DNA of 64,000 nucleotides, taken from contig CAZSCK010000001.1 of assembly GCA_964605385.1 (NCBI GenBank), positions 62,001-126,000 on the forward strand, in the 5' to 3' direction. The position numbers and the translations under genes are program-made. Origin of the DNA: JAGLTQ01 sp964605385 (GTDB lineage: Bacteria; Pseudomonadota; Gammaproteobacteria; UBA6429; Thiohalophilaceae). This document shows positions 8,635 through 16,294 of the stretch, one piece after another (positions within the stretch are counted from its first letter, which is position 1; the number at the start of each line of letters is the position of its first letter). The notes beneath the pieces were generated by a model. The model worked only from the letters and a program-made list of their open reading frames with translations. It was not told the DNA's origin and made no database searches.

Positions 8635-9510
8635 TTAATTACATGAGCCAATTGAATTGACTTTACATACCCGCCCATCAACCCAAATAGCATGATCCAA
8701 ACGTGCATTTGAAAAATCTGTGGTTAGAATAATAGCATCTCTAAAATTGGCATAACTTAAATTAGCCTGGCGAAATGAAGCGCCTGATAAATCAGCACCC
8801 ATCAAATTTGCAGCGGTTAAATTTGCTTTTTCAAAGTTCACATATTTTAAGTTGGTTAGATGCAACTGTGCGTACTTTAAATTTGCCAGGGATAAATTTG
8901 CTGCTCGTAAATCAGCGGTTTGTAAATTTATATTCATTAAATTTGCTGCAACAAGATTTACTTCTGACAACTGTTTGCCACTTAAATTACAACCACTCCA
9001 GTTAACACCCTGCTTCGCGGGTTTGGAACAATCAACTTCACTTTTCTCTTTAGGAGAATACTGGAAAGCAAGTACAACCACCGTAGCAATAGCGACAAAA
9101 ACAAGAGCGAACTGTATAAAAGTCGCCATCGGATTATTTTTCTCTTTCGCCTTTACAGCTAGACGGTGCAAGCGTTTAATTTCTTCACTTTCATATGACT
9201 CTTTCGCACGTCGTTCATCTGCCCAATGTTTTTCATCAATATCAGACACTCCACGTCTTTCATCTGCCCAGCGACGTGCAGCAGCTAAGCGATTGTTAAA
9301 TTCGGGATCATCCGGGCTCTCTCTAAAAATATCAGGTACAAGTTCCGGCACCTCACGAATTGCAAACCACTCTTCTTTGTCATGGCTTACTTCATCATCG
9401 AGCTTATAACGGCCCAGCAGCATTTCCTGTGATATCTGCCCACTAGGAAAAGGACCTTTTATCCCTTCACTCGAGCGACTACGGATATACCATGCGTTTG
9501 TTCTATTCAT
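8635..9510 (-). CDS. GYF-like / membrane / pentapeptide-repeat protein
   Basis: A 291-residue protein of unknown function with three parts. Residues 1-60 (AWYIRSRSSEGIKGPFPSGQI ... DDEVSH ... EEWFAIRE) resemble the GYF_2/DUF4339 fold, a small presumed interaction domain. A charged linker with two WADERR segments follows (about 78-105). One membrane segment lies at about 130-150. After it the chain has a short Cys-containing stretch and then about 20 A(N/D)LxX pentapeptide repeats from about 170 to 275, predicted to form a right-handed beta-helix. With the N-terminus inside, the repeat helix would be periplasmic. No partner is evident from the neighbours. The promoter region is divergent from the FliK-like gene. 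Confidence 0.8.
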   Translation of the reverse strand: MNRTNAWYIRSRSSEGIKGPFPSGQISQEMLLGRYKLDDEVSHDKEEWFAIREVPELVPDIFRESPDDPEFNNRLAAARRWADERRGVSDIDEKHWADERRAKESYESEEIKRLHRLAVKAKEKNNPMATFIQFALVFVAIATVVVLAFQYSPKEKSEVDCSKPAKQGVNWSGCNLSGKQLSEVNLVAANLMNINLQTADLRAANLSLANLKYAQLHLTNLKYVNFEKANLTAANLMGADLSGASFRQANLSYANFRDAIILTTDFSNARLDHAIWVDGRVCKVNSIGSCN

Positions 9511-9653
9511 GCCATTTAACCTATTTTTCCCTAATTAAGTACAGGAATTTGCAATTTGTCCGCTATTATATAAAGAGTATGCATAAAATTACATGATAAC
9601 AACATTGTAGTAACTAATTTACACAAACAGCATTTAAAATTCTGATACAAAAT

Positions 9654-10955
9654 ATGGAAATTAAACCGCCTGCAAACGACCTGTACACGACAATTAGTCG
9701 AAGTATTTCGACGATGGCCCATAATAATTTACCAAACAGTACCCCTGCAGATTGGAAGGTTTCACAACTGATACAGGCCATCATTACTAAAATTACCGAC
9801 AAACAACTCTTTCTTGAAATACAAGGAGTGAAAGCGAATACCCCAAAACCCGCCAACTTAGATTTACAGGTCGGTGACCAGCTAAAATTGCAAATTGAAC
9901 AGCTTAAACCGATGCCGCAGTTTCGAATTATTAGTCTGCAAAAAGAGGCAAATCTAAATTTAGTTTCTCAAACATTAAGAAATATTGTTTCACAAAATAC
10001 CGAAATATCCCCGTTATTAAAAAATATCAGTTTTGTTGCCAATAGACCCGCATTACGACCTTCGCCACTTTCTGCTGATGTAAATGCCGCTGTACGTAAT
10101 ATATTTAGACAATTACCCTCACCATTTAACCTGAAAACAGGCTCTCAAATTAAAAACCAATTACAAAATAGCGGGATATTTATTGAAAATAAAATCAGGA
10201 ATCAAATATTCTCCGCTATACAAAACACACACATAAATAAAATGGCAAGTGGTCTCCAAATTAATTCCAGTCTTAAACCTGATCTTGAGATTGATCTCGG
10301 TGCCCAGTTACACCGACTTGCAAATCTTATTAGAACTCAACTTATTCCTGCGAAAGACTCACTACCGTTAAGTCAAAATAAAAATATCGCTAATCAAACC
10401 ATTATTTCAAATACTCATAAAATAACGGCTCAACAACCTAACCGGCCCCCAGTAGAGCAAGCCAGTTTACAAAATATCATCCAACGTGAAGAGGCAATGC
10501 AAACGTTTTTACGCCAAATAGAGTCCAGCCTCACTCATATACAACAAACACAGTTACAAAATTTAAGTGAGTCACAAGCGGGACGCCCTCTCTGGTTAAT
10601 GGAGCTCCCCATAAAAAACGGTCAGGATATTGATTTGTTTGAATTACGTATTAGTGAAGAAGAAAATACGCAAGCCGAAGGTGATGCTAAAAAAATATGG
10701 AACGTCACCTTAAAATTTGATTTAAGTGGTTTGGGAAAAATAAAAGCCCATATTAAAATGCAAAACGATATTATATCCGCACAGTTCTATAGTGAAAAAA
10801 CTGAAGTACTGACCTTATTCCGGGAAAACTTTGATTTTTTACGAGGCAGATTAAATTATAACGGTCTTAATGTTGGAAATATCGAGTGCGCCAAAGCTAA
10901 ATTAGCTGACGATATTCTGCCAGTTAATTCAACTCCAGTGGATGAAAGCTCATGA
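9654..10955 (+). CDS. FliK-like flagellar hook-length control C-terminal domain protein
   Basis: A 433-residue protein with a low-complexity, Gln/Asn-rich N-terminal two thirds and a conserved C-terminal domain from about 310 to 420. That domain (WLMELPIKNGQDIDLFEL ... WNVTLKFDLSGLGKIKAHIKM ... FREN) is recognisable as the Flg_hook (FliK C-terminal) type. Canonical FliK measures the hook and switches export specificity through FlhB. Here the following gene encodes a stand-alone FlhB C-terminal-like domain, and the two overlap by 4 bases (ATGA). No other flagellar gene is in the window, so a role in flagella or another secretion process is unproven. The ATG at 9654 fits the start, but no strong ribosome-binding site is seen. 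Confidence 0.78.
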   Translation: MEIKPPANDLYTTISRSISTMAHNNLPNSTPADWKVSQLIQAIITKITDKQLFLEIQGVKANTPKPANLDLQVGDQLKLQIEQLKPMPQFRIISLQKEANLNLVSQTLRNIVSQNTEISPLLKNISFVANRPALRPSPLSADVNAAVRNIFRQLPSPFNLKTGSQIKNQLQNSGIFIENKIRNQIFSAIQNTHINKMASGLQINSSLKPDLEIDLGAQLHRLANLIRTQLIPAKDSLPLSQNKNIANQTIISNTHKITAQQPNRPPVEQASLQNIIQREEAMQTFLRQIESSLTHIQQTQLQNLSESQAGRPLWLMELPIKNGQDIDLFELRISEEENTQAEGDAKKIWNVTLKFDLSGLGKIKAHIKMQNDIISAQFYSEKTEVLTLFRENFDFLRGRLNYNGLNVGNIECAKAKLADDILPVNSTPVDESS

Positions 10956-11236
10956 ACGGACAAACCGAGTCATCGCTCGCTATCGCTTTAAAATACGATG
11001 GTGAAAATACACCCACAGTCACCGCAAAAGGTTCACATGAACTGGCAGAACAAATAATTGAACTCGCAAAAAAGCATAATGTGCCATTAAGTGAAAACAA
11101 AGAGTTGGTTACATTGCTATCCACCCTGGAACTCGGTGAAGAAATCCCCGAAATACTTTATCTCGCAGTGGCTGAAGTTATTGCTTTTGCCTACATGTTA
11201 AAAGGGAAAGTGCCGGAGGGGTTTGAGCCAAGCTGA
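10952..11236 (+). CDS. FlhB C-terminal-domain-like protein (EscU/YscU/HrcU family)
   Basis: A 94-residue soluble protein that matches only the cytoplasmic C-terminal part of the export gate protein FlhB (FhlB/YlqH-type). Visible hallmarks are AIALKYDGENTPTVTAKG at the start, then KKHNVPLSENKELVTLL and YLAVAEVIAFAYMLKGK. The NPTH autocleavage motif of full FlhB is not present, nor are the membrane helices. It overlaps the FliK-like gene by 4 bases, so the two products are likely made in coupled fashion and may interact as FliK and FlhB do. Confidence 0.88.
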   Translation: MNGQTESSLAIALKYDGENTPTVTAKGSHELAEQIIELAKKHNVPLSENKELVTLLSTLELGEEIPEILYLAVAEVIAFAYMLKGKVPEGFEPS

Positions 11237-11254
11237 TAGAGAAGGAGGGATTAT

Positions 11255-11395
11255 GGGGCACTTCCCTGTGCCCCACCCTGCGGGTTCGCTGCGCCCATGA
11301 ATTGTGCTCCCGGCAATTTTTTGCAGGGCACTTCCCTGTGCCCTGTCCTTCGGATTCGCTTCGCTCACGAAAAATTGCTCCTGGCAATTTTTTCG
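11255..11395. repeat. two tandem REP-like units, about 70 bases each
   Basis: Unit 1 (11255-11325) and unit 2 (11326-11395) share a GGGCAC-TTCCCT-GTGCCC hairpin, a variable segment with TTCGCT(G/T)CGC, and a second hairpin around GGCAATTTTTT. On the minus strand the common core reads GCG(A/C)AGCGAA. A third, more diverged unit lies at 11512-11579. They fill most of the 430-base region between the FlhB-like gene and tRNA-Ser, which holds no credible gene. Confidence 0.75.
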
Positions 11396-11456
11396 AACCA
11401 TCTTTATTTATTATCTCAGGTTCGAATGCGTTTTGAACAGGCATAAAAAAAGAACC
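11393..11456. repeat. duplicated tRNA-Ser 3' flank, distal copy
   Basis: This 64-base segment matches 11581-11643 closely. Both contain TCGAACCA, an AT-rich stretch, TCTC(A/G)GGTTCGAAT, TTTTGAAC and GCATAAAAAAAGAACC. The copy next to the tRNA carries the terminator; this distal copy keeps the A-tract but its stem is only a loopless CCTATAGG palindrome. It looks like an old duplication of the tRNA-Ser downstream region with a REP-like unit inserted between the copies. Confidence 0.6.
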
Positions 11457-11511
11457 TATAGGCTATTTTTTAAGTAATGGTAGAAACGGAAAGTTACAGT
11501 TGGGATTATTC

Positions 11512-11579
11512 GGGCTATCGCCCTCACCCTTCAGGCTGCCTTCGCTGCGCTACGGCATTCATCGGTGTGCCACACCGAT
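11512..11579. repeat. REP-like unit 3
   Basis: A GGGCTATCGCCC hairpin is followed by TTCGCTGCGCTACGG and an ATCGGTGTGCCACACCGAT hairpin. The order hairpin, TTCGCTGCGC core, hairpin is the same as in the two tandem units upstream, although the hairpin sequences differ. Confidence 0.6.
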
Positions 11580-11631
11580 ATCGAACCAGCTTAATTTATA
11601 TCTCGGGTTCGAATCTATTTTGAACGTGCAT

Positions 11632-11656
11632 AAAAAAAGAACCAATAATGGTTCTT
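11632..11656 (-). terminator. rho-independent terminator of tRNA-Ser
   Basis: On the minus strand the stem GAACCATTATTGGTTC is followed by a run of T residues, 11 bases past the CCA end of the tRNA. Confidence 0.85.
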
Positions 11657-11666
11657 CTTTATTTTA

Positions 11667-11756
11667 TGGCGGAGAAGGAGGGATTCGAACCCTCGATAGG
11701 GATAAACCTATACACACTTTCCAGGCGTGCTCCTTCGGCCGCTCGGACACTTCTCC
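11667..11756 (-). tRNA. tRNA-Ser(GGA)
   Basis: Read on the minus strand, a 90-base tRNA begins GGAGAAGTGTCCGAG and ends CTTCTCCGCCA with encoded CCA. The acceptor GGAGAAG pairs with CTTCTCC. The anticodon arm is CACGC-CTGGAAA-GTGTG, giving anticodon GGA. A long variable arm (TATAGGTTTATCCCTATC) and the GGGTTCGAATCCC T-arm confirm a class II tRNA-Ser. Confidence 0.97.
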
Positions 11757-11894
11757 AAACCTCAAAATATATAAATCAGTCTAATTTTGAGGACGCGCAA
11801 GGTTAAACCAGATATGCATCTTTAGCAATCCAAAGCATTAACCTTTAAAATAAGAGGTTAATTTTGTACGAATATTAACCAAATATGGCAATTT

Positions 11895-11910
11895 TGTGAT
11901 GCAGGTCACA
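11895..11910 (+). promoter_or_regulatory. CRP/Vfr-type site upstream of mltF
   Basis: TGTGA-TGCAGG-TCACA is an exact match to the TGTGA-N6-TCACA consensus. A TATAAT hexamer sits at 11922-11927. The site would overlap the -35 region of that promoter, about 32 bases upstream of the expected start of transcription. This is closer than a normal class II activator position, so repression or a different promoter is possible. Confidence 0.5.
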
Positions 11911-11921
11911 TATAAGAATGT

Positions 11922-11927
11922 TATAAT
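11922..11927 (+). promoter_or_regulatory. candidate -10 box of mltF
   Basis: A perfect TATAAT within GTTATAATATTCC, 122 bases before the chosen mltF start. No convincing -35 hexamer is present at 16-18 bases upstream, where the CRP-type site lies instead. The leader of over 100 bases contains no other obvious signal. Confidence 0.4.
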
Positions 11928-12048
11928 ATTCCTGTTATATGCCATTGTCGTTTCCCCCAAAACGCATGAAGTAGTGGCCACACTAAAAATAATACTTCAG
12001 CTTTTAAATTTCCAACCGCTATATATAGAAATACAGCAGGAATTAATA

Positions 12049-13446
12049 ATGCCTAAATCTTTACCTTACATAGCTGGCCTCTCCCTAATTTTGATTGTAT
12101 TAAATGCCTGTGCGCCACAAAAGCCGGGATTACAGCATGTTCGTGATACAGGTGTATTACATGTATTAACACGTAATGCTGCAACAACCTATTTTACCGG
12201 CCCTCATGGTGAAGAAGGCCTGGAATATGATCTAGTCAAAGCATTTGCAGAACATTTAGGTGTCTCTCTGAAAATGAGCACCGAAGATAATTTAAAAGAT
12301 ATGCTTAATAAGCTTCAGGATAATGAATTCGATTTTGCTGCAGCAGGCTTAGTGGCCACTGCTGAAAGTGAAGAAACACTCCGTTTTTCAACAAGTTATC
12401 AATCGATTACACAACAATTAGTTTACAATCGAAGTATTCCTCGTCCTAAAACGATGGATGATGCTGTTGAAGGCATGATGGAAGTCATGGCGAACAGTAG
12501 TCATGCTGAAATACTAAATGAGTTAAAGAAAAAACACACAAATCTTAGCTGGGATGAAAATAAAGATGCCGGCAGTGCAGAGCTTCTCACTTTGGTAGCT
12601 GAAAACCTGATTGATTTTACCATTGCAGATTCAAACGAAGTTATATTGACTCGTCGTTTCCATCCAGAGCTTCGTGTAGCATTTAATGTTTCTAAACCAC
12701 AACCACTCGCCTGGGCATTTTCTAAAAAAGGTGACAATTCTCTTTATAAAGAAGCGAATAAATTTTTAGCGGCATATAAAAAGTCGGGACAACTTGCTCA
12801 ATTATTAAAACGACACTATGAACATGCAAGTAATTACGATTACGCAGGTACAGCCACATTCATTGGACATGTTCGCTACCGCTTGCCTCGTTACCAGAAT
12901 GTTTTTGAAAGTGCAGGAGAGACTCATGAGCTCGACTGGCAATTACTCGCGGCTATTGCTTACCAGGAATCACATTGGAATCCTCGTGCTATTTCACCTA
13001 CCGGTGTTCGAGGCATTATGATGTTAACCAAAGCAACGGCTAAAGATTTAGGTGTGTCCGATCGGACTGTTCCAGCACAAAGTATCAAAGGTGGAGCAAA
13101 ATATATTCGCCAACTATCGAAAAAGTTCTCCGATAAACTGAATGAGAAAGACAAACTTTGGTTTACTCTTGCAGCTTATAACGTTGGTTATGGCCATGTA
13201 CAAGATGCACGTTTAATTACAAAACGTCGTGGCGGTAATCCTGACAAATGGGTTGACGTTAAAGAAAGCTTACCACTTCTACGCCGTAAACGCTGGTATA
13301 AAAATACACGATATGGATATGCACGTGGCAATGAGCCCGTTAAGTATGTTGAAAATATTCGTAGTTATTATGATATTTTGCATTGGCACCTGGCTAAAGA
13401 AAATCAACAAGCAACAAAAGTGGCTTACGTTTCACCTGCCTTATAA
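12049..13446 (+). CDS. mltF: membrane-bound lytic murein transglycosylase F
   Basis: Cleaves the beta-1,4 glycosidic bond of peptidoglycan to give 1,6-anhydromuramic ends, at the inner face of the outer membrane. The start at 12049 is preferred over an open frame reaching 11896: it follows AGGA and gives a lipoprotein signal ending LIVLNAC (Cys near residue 21). Residues about 35-265 form a family-3 solute-binding-protein domain, and about 285-410 the SLT catalytic domain. Visible SLT motifs are YQESHWNP (catalytic Glu near 308), PTGVRGIMMLT and AAYNVGYGHV. The 465-residue length is slightly below E. coli MltF (518). In E. coli tadA adjoins mltF; here tadA is nearby but separated by a metallo-hydrolase gene. 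Confidence 0.96.
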   Translation: MPKSLPYIAGLSLILIVLNACAPQKPGLQHVRDTGVLHVLTRNAATTYFTGPHGEEGLEYDLVKAFAEHLGVSLKMSTEDNLKDMLNKLQDNEFDFAAAGLVATAESEETLRFSTSYQSITQQLVYNRSIPRPKTMDDAVEGMMEVMANSSHAEILNELKKKHTNLSWDENKDAGSAELLTLVAENLIDFTIADSNEVILTRRFHPELRVAFNVSKPQPLAWAFSKKGDNSLYKEANKFLAAYKKSGQLAQLLKRHYEHASNYDYAGTATFIGHVRYRLPRYQNVFESAGETHELDWQLLAAIAYQESHWNPRAISPTGVRGIMMLTKATAKDLGVSDRTVPAQSIKGGAKYIRQLSKKFSDKLNEKDKLWFTLAAYNVGYGHVQDARLITKRRGGNPDKWVDVKESLPLLRRKRWYKNTRYGYARGNEPVKYVENIRSYYDILHWHLAKENQQATKVAYVSPAL

Positions 13447-13461
13447 CGTGAAAGGTACACA

Positions 13462-13542
13462 GTAGCCCGGATGAAATAAAATGTAATCAGGGAAAAACAT
13501 CTAACTATTTTCCCGGATTTCGCTGCGCTGCATCCGGGCTAC
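13462..13542. repeat. REP/BIME-like palindrome
   Basis: Outer arms GTAGCCCGGATG (13462-13473) and CATCCGGGCTAC (13531-13542) are exact inverted copies, with an inner CAGGGAAAA ... TTTTCCCGGATTTCGCTGCGCTG. The GTAG foot and GC-rich stem fit the REP class mobilised by RAYT transposases. It lies between the convergent mltF and metallo-hydrolase genes, where it may also act as a transcript end. Confidence 0.8.
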
Positions 13543-13572
13543 TATGGTTTCGTGTTGACAACATGAAACTTT

Positions 13573-14535
13573 TTATTTATTAAGTAACTCTTCTTCCATG
13601 GATAAAAAAACCTGGTAGGCATTACGTCGATTTGCTTCTGCAAATGCCGGTAATTTTTCAAACTCACTCCAATCTGTTTTATCGTATGTTTCTGCAAAGT
13701 CATCTAAATTTTGTACGGCATCAGCCATAACTGAGCGAACTTTCGCTAAATAATTTCGTGTTGCACTAATTGCCTGGTTTGGGTTTTTAGCCGCAGGGCC
13801 ATGACCCGGAATAAGAGCCGCAATCTTACCTACTTCCATTTTTATTAATGTATCCAACCATTTTTTTGTATTTGCATCCCCCAGGTAAGGAACTCGACCT
13901 TCAAAAATAATATCTCCAGAGAATAAAACGCGATCAGGTTCGACATATAAAGTTAAATCACCATCTGAATGTGCTGCACCGAGCACATCCAGTGTAAAGG
14001 TCATGTCACCATGTTTAAATGTCATGGTTTTATCTATGATCACATCAGGAGTAACAATATACGTTTTTTCATTCACCCAGGGTTCCAGTGAAAATTGACG
14101 TTCTTCTAATCGTTCACTTGCTGATGCCGAGGCCAAATAGTCCATAACACCTATTGGTGCAATAATTTTCGCACCCTGCTCTTTAAATACCTGTAAACCG
14201 TAAATGTGATCCGCATGATAATGACTTATGATCACTTTAATAACAGGTTTATCGGTAACACTACGAATTTTCGTTAACAATAAAGCCGCTAAAGAAGGTG
14301 TACCTAAAGCATCAAAAACAACAACGCCCTCATCAGTAACAATAAAACCTGCATTAGAAATAAAGCCTTCGTTGTCTGTCGCAATACCTGCTTTACCCTG
14401 CACATAATAAATATGTTCAGAAACCTGTTTTAATTCCATTTCAACATCGGTAGCAGGATAAAGAGTTTTAGTGGATTGGTTGCAACCAAATAAAACGCCG
14501 CTAATACTAACAATAAAAATAAATGCTAATCGCAT
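13573..14535 (-). CDS. metallo-beta-lactamase-fold lipoprotein (SoxH-like hydrolase)
   Basis: A 320-residue secreted or outer-membrane-anchored metallohydrolase of unknown substrate. The signal peptide ends with a lipobox-like SGVLFGC (Cys near 18). The binuclear zinc motif SHYHADH is at about 108-114. Further ligands are the AHSDGD region (about 186), FSGDIIF (about 205) and PGHGP (about 234). The arrangement resembles the SoxH/quinoprotein-relay group of MBL proteins rather than true beta-lactamases. The start codon overlaps the tadA end by 10 bases, so it is likely cotranscribed with tadA. Confidence 0.82.
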   Translation of the reverse strand: MRLAFIFIVSISGVLFGCNQSTKTLYPATDVEMELKQVSEHIYYVQGKAGIATDNEGFISNAGFIVTDEGVVVFDALGTPSLAALLLTKIRSVTDKPVIKVIISHYHADHIYGLQVFKEQGAKIIAPIGVMDYLASASASERLEERQFSLEPWVNEKTYIVTPDVIIDKTMTFKHGDMTFTLDVLGAAHSDGDLTLYVEPDRVLFSGDIIFEGRVPYLGDANTKKWLDTLIKMEVGKIAALIPGHGPAAKNPNQAISATRNYLAKVRSVMADAVQNLDDFAETYDKTDWSEFEKLPAFAEANRRNAYQVFLSMEEELLNK

Positions 14536-15026
14536 TCCTTGCCTCTCTTCTTTTCTTTTCGTTTTTTTCTAAAAAAACCTGTCAATATCTGACCACACTC
14601 TGCAGCTAAAATTCCATTTTCCACATCAACTTTATGATTCAGACAGTCGGTTCCTAAAATAGTAAAAGCACTCTTGACTGCACCCGCCTTAGGATCAAAA
14701 GCACCGTAAACCACACGTTTAACCCGAGAATGGATAATCGCACCACTACACATAATGCAAGGTTCAAGAGTGACATAGAGAGTGGTATCTAATAATCGGT
14801 AGTTATTGATTTTTTTAGCAGCAGAACGCAATGCCATGATTTCAGCATGCGCGGTTGGATCACTATCAATGATTGGACGATTCCAGCCTTCACCAATAAT
14901 TTGTTCATCATAAACAACAACAGCCCCAACAGGCACTTCACCTTCAGATTCGGCACGGTTTGCCAATTCCAAAGCATGTTGCATCCAGAAAATATCTAAA
15001 TCGTTTTGTTCTTGAGTATCGTTCAT
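14526..15026 (-). CDS. tadA: tRNA-specific adenosine deaminase
   Basis: Deaminates A34 to inosine in the tRNA-Arg(ACG) wobble position and is essential for decoding. The 166 residues carry the zinc and catalytic motifs HAEIMAL (about 60) and PCIMCSGAI (about 90-98). The C-terminal tail is rich in Lys and Arg (FFRKKRKEKKRGK). It lies 19 bases after serB and overlaps the downstream MBL-fold gene by 10 bases. Confidence 0.96.
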   Translation of the reverse strand: MNDTQEQNDLDIFWMQHALELANRAESEGEVPVGAVVVYDEQIIGEGWNRPIIDSDPTAHAEIMALRSAAKKINNYRLLDTTLYVTLEPCIMCSGAIIHSRVKRVVYGAFDPKAGAVKSAFTILGTDCLNHKVDVENGILAAECGQILTGFFRKKRKEKKRGKECD

Positions 15027-15045
15027 AGGAGGGCAACTCGTAAAT

Positions 15046-16290
15046 TTATTTTACTATATTTTCAAGTTCAGCTAGCTCCCTGTCTCGCATGCCCAGTAGA
15101 TATAAAATCGCATCCAGATCAAGATTGGCTATCGAGTGTTGTGCTTGTTCTTTTACGATGGGTTTTGCATGAAATGCTATACCTAATCCTGCAATCGCGA
15201 GCATGGGTAAATCATTTGCTCCATCACCCACAGCAATAACCTGTTCGGTACTAATACCCTCTTCTTCAGCAAGTTTTACTAATAACTTCGCTTTCATTTG
15301 GCCATCAATAATTTCGCCTATAACTTTCCCGGTAAGTTTACCGTTTTCAAAATCAAGTTGATTTGCATAAACGTAATCAACCCCTAATTTTTCTTTTAAG
15401 TAATTGGCAAAGTAAGTGAAGCCACCTGAAAGAATAGCAATTTTATAACCGAAGTGACGTAGGTGACTAATTAAACGCGCCGCACCTTCGGTAATCGGTA
15501 AGCTCTCAGCAATTTCTTTTAAGACAGATTCATCCAACCCTTTAAGTAAAGCCATGCGCTGACGGAAGCTTTCTGAAAAATCTATTTCGCCACGCATAGC
15601 AGATTCTGTAATCGCTGCAACCTGTTCTCCTACTCCCGCAGCCTTTGCTAATTCATCAATCACTTCAACCTGAATTAATGTTGAATCCATATCAAAACAA
15701 ACCAAACGTCGACTACGGCGATAAAGGTTGTCTTCCTGAACAGCAATATCCAAATCAAGTTCTTGTGATATATTTAAAAACTTAGCATGCATGGCAGGAA
15801 TATCCTGCACTTCACCACTCAAGGAGAATTGCACAGAAGCACCACGTGAAGGTTCTGATTTATGCTTTGATTTAGATAAGGACAAGCGACCTGATAAACG
15901 ACTGATCTGATCAATATTAAAACCATGATTAGCAACCACTGCTGTAATACGCGCTAAATGCCTTGCCGTTATTTGTCTTCCAAGTAAAGTAACAATGTGT
16001 TTTGCTTTACCCTGAGCATCTACCCAATGCTCATATTCATCTTTGGAAATAGGTGTGAAACGGGCATTCAGATTTAGTTCATGTGCTTTAAATAAAACAT
16101 CTTTAAAAACTGAACAATTTTTATTTTCTTCAGGTGATTCAATCAAAATACCTAAGGATAAACTTTCATGAATAACGGACTGACCAATATCTAAAACATT
16201 AACTTCATACCTTGCCAAAATACCCGTTAACGCAGCGGTTAATCCTGCCCGGTCCTGACCCGATATGGTAATAAGTACAACTTCAGACAC
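15046..16290 (-). CDS. serB: phosphoserine phosphatase
   Basis: Hydrolyses phosphoserine to serine, the last step of serine synthesis. The 414-residue form has two ACT-like N-terminal regulatory domains (about 1-85 and 98-180). The HAD phosphatase part follows, with the nucleophile motif DMDSTLI near 200, the SGGFTYF region near 292 and GDGANDLPML near 345. The ACT pair is common in the longer SerB of many non-enteric gammaproteobacteria. It starts 4 bases after guaA ends, so the unit is guaA-serB-tadA-MBL. Confidence 0.96.
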   Translation of the reverse strand: MSEVVLITISGQDRAGLTAALTGILARYEVNVLDIGQSVIHESLSLGILIESPEENKNCSVFKDVLFKAHELNLNARFTPISKDEYEHWVDAQGKAKHIVTLLGRQITARHLARITAVVANHGFNIDQISRLSGRLSLSKSKHKSEPSRGASVQFSLSGEVQDIPAMHAKFLNISQELDLDIAVQEDNLYRRSRRLVCFDMDSTLIQVEVIDELAKAAGVGEQVAAITESAMRGEIDFSESFRQRMALLKGLDESVLKEIAESLPITEGAARLISHLRHFGYKIAILSGGFTYFANYLKEKLGVDYVYANQLDFENGKLTGKVIGEIIDGQMKAKLLVKLAEEEGISTEQVIAVGDGANDLPMLAIAGLGIAFHAKPIVKEQAQHSIANLDLDAILYLLGMRDRELAELENIVK

Positions 16291-16294
16291 AGGT

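Noticed and set aside
8852..9409. 185-codon open frame antisense to the pentapeptide-repeat gene
   Set aside because: It is a shadow of the repetitive gene on the opposite strand, whose regular A(N/D)LxX codons leave a long antisense frame.
11178..11444. Open frames within the REP-like units
   Set aside because: They lie across hairpin repeats and overlap the FlhB-like gene end; the translations are repeat artefacts.
11393..11456. A possible second tRNA suggested by GGTTCGAAT strings
   Set aside because: No acceptor or anticodon stem can be built around either copy; only the T-loop-like string is present.
11500..11784. Open frame covering tRNA-Ser on the opposite strand
   Set aside because: It reads through a tRNA, its terminator and a REP-like unit, so it is not coding.
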